From: DASVFB01 sp963815965
GTDB lineage: Bacteria; Actinomycetota; Thermoleophilia; Gaiellales; Gaiellaceae
Assembly: GCA_963815965.1 (NCBI GenBank)
Contig: CAWFIT010000012.1
Span: 62,001 to 126,000, forward strand
Direction: 5' to 3'
Length of the DNA: 64,000 nt
Of the stretch, positions 46,901 through 53,120 are shown in pieces. Under the pieces are notes generated by a model, which saw only the letters and a list, made by a program, of their open reading frames with translations, had not been told where the DNA came from and made no database searches. Made by a program: the position numbers and the translations under genes. How positions within the stretch are numbered: position 1 is the stretch's first letter; every line of letters begins with the position of its first letter.

Positions 46901-47318
46901 CGATCCGGGCCAGACGAAGCACGTGACGATCGAGATCGCACCGCGCGCGTTCCAGTTCTGGAGCGCCGCAGATCACGCTTGGCAGACGGCCTGGGGCGAT
47001 CGTCAGATCGCCGTCGGCTCCTCGTCGCGCGACCTCCGGCTGACGACGACCGACGCGCCGCTGAAGCCGGCCGCCGAAGAGGTCCTCGACCTGCTCGCTG
47101 CCGTGCAAGGCGTCGGCCCGGGGAACAGCCTTACGACGCAAGGTGAAGTCGATCCAGGCCTCGATCGCAGCCGGTCTCAACGCCGACGCGTGCGCGGAAC
47201 TGGTCGCGTTCGAGCACGCGGTGAGCGCGCAGACGGGCAAGACGATCCCCGCGTCGACCGCAGCGGCGTTGCAGCGAGAGGCCGGCCGCGTCTCCGCCGC
47301 GATCGGCTGCTGAGGTGA
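43932..47318 (+). CDS. Secreted GH3 beta-glycosidase with PA14 insert; frameshift near the 3' end
   Basis: Exported glycoside hydrolase family 3 enzyme, about 1126 residues. Signal peptide about 1-30 (ending APAGAAPP), GH3 barrel with LRQTDGPAGVRL, VTLKHMAMNDFE and nucleophile Asp313 in GWVLTDFGAVH; second domain with VLVMGPTATATYVGGGGSAHVTP; a PA14-like insert (about residues 595-700; WRWTTHFTAPSAGTWQLKIF, AQLFVDGL); then GKLPITFP, FPFGHGLSYTQF and a fibronectin III-like domain. Near 47137 the frame shifts: the real tail (KVKSIQASIAAGLNADACAE to a TGA at 47311-47313) is a helical FIVAR-like segment; the unshifted frame runs to 47318. Confidence 0.9.
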   Translation: MSRFVRSRSSLGAAAVAAIAAAIVLAPAGAAPPQADTCFGGPPIGPACGTLTEANLHQLVADLTLAQKVGLVHGQAETTDPQFGCGNTGQPDAFPVINPGATGAALVAGCVGQAGINNGVKSLGIPPLRQTDGPAGVRLSHQETGLPAPVGLTATFDRSAANAYGVVIGREGRATNQDVLYAPMINQVAFVTAGRNFETLGEDPFLAGELVADETRGVQREGLIVTLKHMAMNDFENARTNTAIKLDERMLHELELQAFEKGIQEGHAGSIMCAYSRISQSDTGFDTYSCGNNLLLNTIARQELGFTGWVLTDFGAVHRLSDILGGVDSAMPNGNVAGIRDEPNPGNLADPPFNNNVFAAGASFPQSIVGNGKTLTEAVLNGTNAIAVNGNYPPIPAVSGADWATALDRAVFHILTSMNRARLLEGTPYGSQSGGCTAAAANCTPLVAARPDLQALMAPDFAIAKDVAEKSATLLKNDGGALPLRGSDFAGDGVLVMGPTATATYVGGGGSAHVTPFEPITNSLTALRAAAGAGTVNYVQGYDLDGEVVPSSATTNGVQAGWLRQQISTTVPTPPAAPGPCTGTCAPDQVDSTVDYTSQTTTLPAGTAWRWTTHFTAPSAGTWQLKIFVKNQSSAQLFVDGLATAQRRINMGAYGVAGGGIGGSSIAAWDGLAQTAKSHDGLELQQAAFTTTFTAGESHDLDLRAYANATTPLSVRFEWVPPDWQARSIAAAVTAAQNANKVVIFAYDDGTEGSDRGGNDQNVGLELPGWQDDLISAVAAVNPNIVVVLNTGDAVYMPWLASAKSVLEMWYPGVAGGVATADVLIGTVTPSGKLPITFPDGGAARPRFPTDDPGCNPAAIVIPNNSTGTGANDGNCPLYPGVFMSNATQGQHTYRTVDMEANGIFQGYRWYDVHGKAPLFPFGHGLSYTQFTYSNLIVTPSVGAMTVSFDVTNSGSVKGDEVPQVYIGSPASPPVPMAVRALAGFERVSLDPGQTKHVTIEIAPRAFQFWSAADHAWQTAWGDRQIAVGSSSRDLRLTTTDAPLKPAAEEVLDLLAAVQGVGPGNSLTTQGEVDPGLDRSRSQRRRVRGTGRVRARGERADGQDDPRVDRSGVAARGRPRLRRDRLLR

Positions 47319-47471
47319 CGCGCACTCAGCGCACCGTGCGCGCCTACGAGCTCGTTGTTCCCTCGACTGGAGAGACAACCACTTAAGCTCGCGACGCGAT
47401 CGCCCTCCGCCGTTCTGCCGCCGTCGGGCGAAGGCGAATTCGGCGTATCCGTCGTACTGTTAGCGGCGGCG

Positions 47472-49115
47472 ATGGTGCGCGCGGTCGATGAGCTCGAGCG
47501 TGGACGTCGAGCGTATGAAGGGTCTGCGTGGACAGATGCGTTCGAGTCGCTGTCGCGCGCCGATCAATCGACTTCGCTTGCGGCTGGAGATCTCGAGTTG
47601 TTTGCGCGGTCGGCGTACATGGTCGGCCGTGACGACGACTACGTCGCCGGTCTCGAGCGCGCACATGACCTGTACGTCGCGGCGGGAGATTTGCGCCCGG
47701 CGATCCGCTGCGCGTGGTGGATCGGCCACAACATGCTCTTCCGCGGTCAGACAGCTCGTGCGGCTGGCTGGTTCGGCCGCGCGCAGCGGTTGCTCGACAG
47801 CGACGGACGGGATTGCGTCGAGCGCGGATACTTGCTCATTCCGGTCTGGCTCGAGCAGATGGCGAGCGGCGACTACGAGGCAGGCTACGAGACCGCGGCC
47901 AAGGCGGCCGCTATCGGCGAGCGCTTCGGCGATGCCGATCTCGTTTGGCTGGCCCGCGACGATCAGGCGCGTGCGCTCGCGAAGCAGGGCCGGCTGGACG
48001 AGGCGTTGCGGCTCGTGGACGAGACGCTCGTCGTCGCGCTCGCCGGCGAGCTGTCACCGATCGTCACCGGGATCGTCTATTGCAACACGATCGCGTTCTG
48101 CCGGGACGTGTACGAGGTCCGTCACGCACGCGAGTGGACCGAGGCTCTGAGTCGTTGGTGCGAGCGTCAACCGGAGATGGTCGCGCACAACGGTCTGTGT
48201 CTCGTGCATCGCGCCGAGATCATGCAACTGCAAGGCGCCTGGGATGAGGCTCTGGTCGAGGCGCGACGTGCGGCCGAGCGCTTCACGTCCGGAGCCCTCA
48301 ACGAGCTCGCCCGCGGCAGGGCGTTCTACCAACAGGGCGAAGTACACCGACTGCGGGGAGAGTTCGCCGCCGCCGAAGAGGCGTACCGGAGCGCGAGCAG
48401 GTGCGGGCACGAGCCCCAACCCGGGCTGGCGTCTCTGCGCCTGGCCGAGGGAAAGGCCTGGGCTGCAGTCGGCGCGATTCGACGTGTCTTAGGTGAGTCG
48501 GCACAGCCGATGTTGCGGGCGGGTCTTCTGCAGGCTTGCGTCGAGATCATGCTCGCGGTGGGGGATCTTGGCGAAGCGCGCGGCGCGTGTGACGAACTGC
48601 AGGAGATCGCGGCTGCCCACCAGAGCGACATGCTGCGGGCCGCTTCCGGGCGGGCCCGTGGGTTGCTCGCCTCCGCAGATGATGACCCGCACGGCGCGCT
48701 GGCCGCTCTGAGGGAGAGCCTGTCGATTTGGCAGGAGCTCGGCGCACCCTATGAGATGGCGCGCGTGCGTGTCTCGGTCGGATTGGCGTGCCGCGCGCTG
48801 GGTGACGAGGACACTGCCGTGCTGGAGCTCGAAGTCGCTCGGGACGTGTTCTCGCGCTTGCGGGCCCGGCCGGATGTGGCGGCGGTGGACTTGCACCTCA
48901 AGAGAGCATCAGCGTCGAAGCCGTACGGGCTCAGCGAGCGTGAGCTGGAAGTCCTGCGCCTCGTCGCAGCCGGAAACAGCAACCGCGAGATCGCTACGCG
49001 CTTGGTCATCAGCGAGCACACGGTCGCCCGTCACATGCAGAACGTCTTTGGCAAGCTCGGCGTCTCTTCTCGGAGCGCGGCCAGCGCCTTCGCAGCGGCA
49101 CACGAGCTCCTCTGA
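47472..49115 (+). CDS. TPR-containing LuxR-type transcriptional regulator
   Basis: A 547-residue regulator without an ATPase domain: about 470 residues of helical tetratricopeptide-like repeats (for example DELERGRRAYEGSAWTDAFESL, EEAYRSASRCGHEP) followed by a LuxR HTH (LSERELEVLRLVAAGNSNREIATRL, SEHTVARHMQNVFGKLGV). ATG 47472 begins at the first repeat; an ATG at 47355 would add 39 low-complexity residues. Lies downstream of the GH3 gene and upstream of a small-protein/methyltransferase pair; either could be its target. Confidence 0.87.
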   Translation: MVRAVDELERGRRAYEGSAWTDAFESLSRADQSTSLAAGDLELFARSAYMVGRDDDYVAGLERAHDLYVAAGDLRPAIRCAWWIGHNMLFRGQTARAAGWFGRAQRLLDSDGRDCVERGYLLIPVWLEQMASGDYEAGYETAAKAAAIGERFGDADLVWLARDDQARALAKQGRLDEALRLVDETLVVALAGELSPIVTGIVYCNTIAFCRDVYEVRHAREWTEALSRWCERQPEMVAHNGLCLVHRAEIMQLQGAWDEALVEARRAAERFTSGALNELARGRAFYQQGEVHRLRGEFAAAEEAYRSASRCGHEPQPGLASLRLAEGKAWAAVGAIRRVLGESAQPMLRAGLLQACVEIMLAVGDLGEARGACDELQEIAAAHQSDMLRAASGRARGLLASADDDPHGALAALRESLSIWQELGAPYEMARVRVSVGLACRALGDEDTAVLELEVARDVFSRLRARPDVAAVDLHLKRASASKPYGLSERELEVLRLVAAGNSNREIATRLVISEHTVARHMQNVFGKLGVSSRSAASAFAAAHELL

Positions 49116-49239
49116 CGATCCCGCGTGGTCAGAAATGACCATCCGCACCGCTTGCGCACGGTTGGCTGACTTGCGCGATGCGGACTGCGCGCCGGCGCCG
49201 TAGCGTCGACGTCGTTACCGCGAATCGAAGGAGGCGATG

Positions 49240-49521
49240 ATGTACGTGATCACGAAGCACCAGATCAAGGACGCCGACGCGTTCTTCGCTGTCGCGCGAA
49301 TGGCGGCGGACGGTGCGCCGCCCGGGGTCTACGGTCGGCAGTTCTGCCCGAGTCGCGACGGCGCTGAGGCGGTCTGCCTCTGGGAGGCGGACTCGCTCGA
49401 AGCTGTCCGCGAGTACCTCGACTCGCTGATCGGCGAAGCAAGCGACAACGCATACTTCGAGGTCGACCCGAGGCGCGCGATCGGTATGCCCGATCGGATC
49501 GAAGCCGGCGCTCAGGCCTGA
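49240..49521 (+). CDS. Small hypothetical protein
   Basis: A 93-residue protein, not firmly recognised. Pattern YVITKHQIKDADAFFAVARM, VYGRQFCPSRDGAEAVCLWEADSLEAVREYLDSLIGEASDN and YFEVDPRRAIG resembles a ferredoxin-like or dimeric alpha-beta barrel fold. Two adjacent ATGs (49237, 49240); the second is better spaced from AAGGAGG. 11 bases before the methyltransferase gene. Confidence 0.7.
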   Translation: MYVITKHQIKDADAFFAVARMAADGAPPGVYGRQFCPSRDGAEAVCLWEADSLEAVREYLDSLIGEASDNAYFEVDPRRAIGMPDRIEAGAQA

Positions 49522-49532
49522 GGGCACGGCAG

Positions 49533-50348
49533 GTGACTCAGCAGATCTCGTTCGAGACGTATCGGGGAGATGCACCCGAGAACTACGAGCGCTACTTCGT
49601 CCCCGTCATCGGAGCCCCGCTGGCAGCAGACCTCGTCGATCTCGCCGCACTCTCACCCGGCGAACGAGTCCTGGACGTCGCCTGCGGGACAGGCGCCGTC
49701 ACTCGGCTCGCCGCAGACCGCGTCGGTCCAGCCGGGACGGTCGTCGGCGTCGACGTCAATCCCGGGATGCTGGCGGTTGCGCGCACGATCGATCCCGGCG
49801 CGACGATCGAGTGGCACGAGACAACGGCTGAATCGCTCCCGTTCGCCGACGAGCGGTTCGACGTCGCCCTCTGCCAACTCGGACTCCAGTTCATCCGAGA
49901 CAAGCGGATGGCGCTACGCGAGATGTGGCGCGTGCTTGTCTCCGGCGGGCGCGTCTTGATCAACGTCTGCGGACCGGCGCCGCCCCTGTTCACCATCCTC
50001 GAGGAGACATTGGAACGCGACCTCGGCCCGGAGGTCGCCGAGTTCGTTCGCACCGTCTTCTCCCTCCACGAACCGGACGAGCTACGTGACCTGGTGAGCG
50101 ACGTCGGCTTCGAGACCGCTTCCGCGTCGTCGGCCGTGAAGACGCTCCGCCTGCCGCCGCCGAGGGAGTTCCTGTGGCAGTACGTCCACAGCACGCCCCT
50201 GGCAGCGGCAGCGGCTCGGCTCGATGAGCAGGGACGCAGGCTCATCGAGCGCGACGTCGTAGCGAGCTGGCAGCCCTACGTCGAAAACGGCAGGCTCGTC
50301 CTGGAGGTCGCGGTCACCGTCGCGACCGCTCAGAAGGGACGAAGCTAG
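49533..50348 (+). CDS. SAM-dependent class I methyltransferase
   Basis: A 271-residue methyltransferase of the UbiE/Methyltransf_11 type: motif I VLDVACGTGAVTRLA (about 46-60), acidic residue in VGVDVNPGML, and the post-II region FDVALCQLGLQFIRDKRMALREMWRVL. Probable small-molecule substrate, unknown. GTG start. Its TAG shares CTAG with the stop of the convergent SRPBCC gene. Confidence 0.88.
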   Translation: MTQQISFETYRGDAPENYERYFVPVIGAPLAADLVDLAALSPGERVLDVACGTGAVTRLAADRVGPAGTVVGVDVNPGMLAVARTIDPGATIEWHETTAESLPFADERFDVALCQLGLQFIRDKRMALREMWRVLVSGGRVLINVCGPAPPLFTILEETLERDLGPEVAEFVRTVFSLHEPDELRDLVSDVGFETASASSAVKTLRLPPPREFLWQYVHSTPLAAAAARLDEQGRRLIERDVVASWQPYVENGRLVLEVAVTVATAQKGRS

Positions 50349-50743
50349 TTCGCCGAACCGAAGCGTCGCTCCAGGTTCTCGAGCTCGCGGAGCAGGGAGG
50401 CGTGCTGGGTTTCGAACTGCTCGTCGGATTGTCCCGGGGCCTGGAACATTGTGAAGGTGAAAGCGCTGCCGCCTGCCGGGGTGGCGACGACGCGGGTGGG
50501 GAAACAGAGGAGCGCGTCGTCGCTGGGGCCGGCGAGCATGTCGATCACGCCTGAGTCCGGGTCGGCGTGGATCTCGAAGAAGAACTCGCCGAGGCCGTTC
50601 ACGATCTTGTGCCGCCCGTCGACGAGTCTCAGTTCGCGGGCGAACTCGGTCGCCCATTCCGGCAGTTTTTCGACGTCGGCGAGGAACGCGAACACCTCGT
50701 GCGGGGCTGTGGCCAGCGTGGTGGTGACGGTGTGATGCCTCAT
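50345..50743 (-). CDS. SRPBCC family protein
   Basis: A 132-residue START-like (Bet v 1/SRPBCC) protein that would bind a hydrophobic ligand: TVTTTLATAPHEVFAFLADVEKLPEWATEFARE at the N-terminus, FTFTMFQAPGQSDEQF near the C-terminus. ATG 50743 overlaps the MarR gene stop (ATGA), which fixes the start and shows coupling. Likely regulated with MarR from the palindromic promoter. Confidence 0.85.
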   Translation of the reverse strand: MRHHTVTTTLATAPHEVFAFLADVEKLPEWATEFARELRLVDGRHKIVNGLGEFFFEIHADPDSGVIDMLAGPSDDALLCFPTRVVATPAGGSAFTFTMFQAPGQSDEQFETQHASLLRELENLERRFGSAN

Positions 50744-51159
50744 GTCTCGATCCACTCCTTGAGTCCTTGCCTAACGGAAGCGAGCCGCCGTTCGCCGAGC
50801 TGCGCCTGGGCGAGGGCGCCGAGCTCGGCGAGCGTGCGTTCGGCCACCGGCTCGAACCGGCGGGCCTTTTCGGTGAGCACGATGCGAAACGCGCGCCCGT
50901 CGTCGGGGTCGGGCTCGCGCCGCACCAGTCCGTCGCGTTCGAGGAGGCGCACCATCGTTGTCATCGTCTGCTTGCTCAGTCGCGCGCGCCGCGCGAGCGC
51001 GCCCATGCGCAGGCCGTCCTCTTCGAACAGCGGCACCAGGATCGAGCCGTAGCTGGCCCGCACCTCGCCCCACCCGGCAGCTCGGAAGCGCTCGTGCAAG
51101 CGCTCGTTCCAGTGCTGCGTTGCCTTGGCGAGCAGGAAGCCGAGATCGTCTCGATCCAC
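50740..51159 (-). CDS. MarR family transcriptional regulator
   Basis: A 139-residue MarR regulator with winged helix MGALARRARLSKQTMTTMVRLLERDGLVRREPDPDDGRAFRIVLTEKA (read in parts), including the DDGRA wing. GTG start only 3 bases from a palindrome carrying a TATAAG-like -10 element, so the message is probably leaderless. First gene of the MarR-SRPBCC operon and likely autoregulated. Confidence 0.9.
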   Translation of the reverse strand: MDRDDLGFLLAKATQHWNERLHERFRAAGWGEVRASYGSILVPLFEEDGLRMGALARRARLSKQTMTTMVRLLERDGLVRREPDPDDGRAFRIVLTEKARRFEPVAERTLAELGALAQAQLGERRLASVRQGLKEWIET

Positions 51160-51162
51160 AGA

Positions 51163-51184
51163 TAGTCTTATATCAGACTAGTCT
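51163..51184 (-). promoter_or_regulatory. MarR operator/promoter with three half-sites
   Basis: Palindrome TAGTCTtatatcAGACTA (51163-51180) plus a further TAGTCT at 51179-51184, so AGACTAGTCT is itself a palindrome. On the minus strand TATAAG (51173-51168) lies inside it, 8 bases before the MarR GTG. Typical of an autoregulated MarR gene. Confidence 0.65.
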
Positions 51185-51278
51185 TCCCGGGACGGCGCGG
51201 CTACGACCCCGCGGACACGCCACGCGCGCGCTCGATCGTTCGGCCGGCACCGAAGCGTCGGGCGCGTACGCTCTGGCC

Positions 51279-51989
51279 ATGCCACGACTGGGCACGGCAT
51301 CCGTCGCGGGACTGTTCGCCGATCGATCGCGCGTCGCCATGATCGACGTCCTCATGGACAGCCGCGAGCATGCGGTTGGGGCGCTGGCGAGGGCTGCGGG
51401 CATCGCGGCCTCGACGGCCACCGAGCACCTGAGCCGACTCGAGGACGGAGGCGTCGTCGTGGTACGCCGCACTGGTCGACAGCGGCTCGTCCAGTTGGCT
51501 GGTCCGTCGGTCGCCGCCGCGTACGAGGCGCTGGCCGAGCTCTCGGACGAGCGCGAGGCGAACGGCCTGCGCGCATGGACGCGCCGCGAACAGCTCCGCG
51601 CCGCAAGGACGTGCTACGACCACCTCGCGGGCCGGCTCGGCGTGGCGATCGCGGACGCGGCGCTCGCGGCGGGCGCGATCGAGCGAGACTGTTCGCTCGG
51701 GCGGTGCGCGCGAACGTGGTTCGGCGAGCTCGGAGTGGACCTCGAGGCCCTCCCGCGCGGGCGCCGGCCGCTTCTTCGCGTCTGCATCGACTGGACCGAG
51801 CGACGCGAGCACCTAGCCGGTGCTCTGGGCGCAGCAATCTGCTCCGCCGTGCTGGACGCGGGCTGGGCAGTTAGACAACCGTCGTCGCGAGCGCTTCGGC
51901 TGACCCCGCGCGGCGAGACGGAGCTCGGCAGCCTCGGAATCGCACTGACCGACACCGAAGCGCTCCAAGCTCGTCGGGCGAGCGTCTAG
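51279..51989 (+). CDS. ArsR-type winged-helix transcriptional regulator
   Basis: A 236-residue regulator with an N-terminal winged helix (ASVAGLFADRSRVAMIDVLMDSREHAVGALARAAGIAASTATEHLSRLEDGGVV, read in parts). The C-terminal 140 residues include CYDHLAGRLGVAIADAALAAG and a Cys pair (DCSLGRCARTWF) and end with LTPRGE, matching the CyeR/YdfF-like ArsR branch with a long sensor domain. Divergent to the MarR unit; the MOSC gene follows 10 bases later. Confidence 0.85.
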   Translation: MPRLGTASVAGLFADRSRVAMIDVLMDSREHAVGALARAAGIAASTATEHLSRLEDGGVVVVRRTGRQRLVQLAGPSVAAAYEALAELSDEREANGLRAWTRREQLRAARTCYDHLAGRLGVAIADAALAAGAIERDCSLGRCARTWFGELGVDLEALPRGRRPLLRVCIDWTERREHLAGALGAAICSAVLDAGWAVRQPSSRALRLTPRGETELGSLGIALTDTEALQARRASV

Positions 51990-51999
51990 CCCCTTAACC

Positions 52000-52791
52000 G
52001 TGACTGGCCGCGTCGTCCGCATCTCGATTGCGCCGGTGAAGTCGCTCGGCCTGGTCCACCCGGACGAGGTGATGCTCGAACAAGGCGGTGTGAGCGGCGA
52101 CCGGCGCTTCTGGCTCCGCGACGAGCAGGGTGCCCTGTACGCAGGCAAGCGAGACGGGATGATGATGCGCATCCGCCCCGAGTGGGACGAGGAGACGCAC
52201 CGTCTCGCACTCACATTTCCCGACGGCGAACGAGTGGAGGGGATCGTCGAGCTTGGCGAGCCCGTCGACGCGCAGCTCTATCGGCTCCCGCGACCGTCGC
52301 GCCGCGTGATCGGCCCGTGGCAACAAGCGATCTCGCAATTCGTGTGCCGGCCGCTGGAGCTCCTCTGGGCTGACGACGGCGCCGTCGACCGGGCGCCGGA
52401 GGGCGGCACGGTTTCGCTCGTCTCGCGCGCCTCTCTCGAGCGGCTCCGCCACGAGGCCGGAGCCGTCGACGAGGTCGACGGGCGTCGGTTCCGGATGTTG
52501 TTCGAGATCGACGGCGTCGACGCGCACGAGGAGGATGCCTGGATCGGAACCGAGGTTCGGATCGGCGAGGCGACGATCCTCATCAACGGTGACATCGGAC
52601 GTTGCGTGGTCACCTCTCGCGACCCCGACACCGGCGTCATCGACCTACCAACGCTCGTCACGCTCGCCTCGTATCGGCCGGAGGGAGCGACCGAGCAGCT
52701 TCCGTTCGGCGTCTACGGGTCCGTGCTGTCTCCCGGTCGCGTGCGTATCGAAGACAGAACGCGTCGCCTGCTCGAACCGCTCAAAACCTAA
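52000..52791 (+). CDS. MOSC domain protein
   Basis: A 263-residue protein with an MOSC N-terminal beta-barrel domain (RISIAPVKSLGLVHPDEVMLEQGGVSGDRRFWL) and a C-terminal MOSC domain ending in GDIGRCVVTSRDPDTGVID, whose Cys is the usual molybdenum-sulfur ligand of mARC/YcbX-like proteins. It could reduce N-hydroxylated compounds using Mo cofactor. GTG start, same transcript as the preceding regulator. Confidence 0.88.
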   Translation: MTGRVVRISIAPVKSLGLVHPDEVMLEQGGVSGDRRFWLRDEQGALYAGKRDGMMMRIRPEWDEETHRLALTFPDGERVEGIVELGEPVDAQLYRLPRPSRRVIGPWQQAISQFVCRPLELLWADDGAVDRAPEGGTVSLVSRASLERLRHEAGAVDEVDGRRFRMLFEIDGVDAHEEDAWIGTEVRIGEATILINGDIGRCVVTSRDPDTGVIDLPTLVTLASYRPEGATEQLPFGVYGSVLSPGRVRIEDRTRRLLEPLKT

Positions 52792-52797
52792 CGAGGT

Positions 52798-52863
52798 TCA
52801 CCTTCCCGACGGCCGATGGGCGATCGCCGTGCCGTCCGCGGAGACGACGACTTCGGTTCGCAT
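52798..52863 (-). pseudogene. Possible N-terminal scrap of an alpha/beta hydrolase
   Basis: A 21-residue reading MRTEVVVSADGTAIAHRPSG then stop, which matches the usual beginning of alpha/beta hydrolases but is cut short next to the MOSC stop. Very short, so it may be chance. Confidence 0.2.
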
Positions 52864-52889
52864 CGGCGGCGGTCGATCACTTGCGCTGT

Positions 52890-53087
52890 TCAAGACCCGG
52901 CAACGCTCCCGCTTGAAGACTGGCGGCTGGCCGACAAGTCGAAAGGTCGCTCGCGGATGAACCGCACCAGCTCGATCTCGTTCTTGGTCAACTCTGGCGG
53001 ACCTTCCGCGTCCTCGATCTGCGACCGCAGATGTTCCTTGACGGCCGATGCCGTGAACTCCCGCAGGAAGTGTCTGATGCCCTTCAT
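52890..53087 (-). CDS. Small charged hypothetical protein
   Basis: A 65-residue protein, not recognised: KGIRHFLREFTASAVKEHLRSQIEDAEG, then ELTKNEIELVRFIRERPF, then a Ser-rich end. Mainly helical and charged, no membrane segment. Strong AAGGGAGGAAG site before the ATG at 53087, 33 bases after the stop of the BTAD-hydrolase-cyclase gene, so likely cotranscribed with it. Confidence 0.6.
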   Translation of the reverse strand: MKGIRHFLREFTASAVKEHLRSQIEDAEGPPELTKNEIELVRFIRERPFDLSASRQSSSGSVAGS

Positions 53088-53120
53088 TTCTTCCTCCCTT
53101 ACTGTGCTTCTCAAACGCGA

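Noticed and set aside
44747..47146. 799-residue + strand frame inside the GH3 gene
   Set aside because: Composition is Arg/Asp/Gly-rich with no domain; it is a shifted shadow of GH3.
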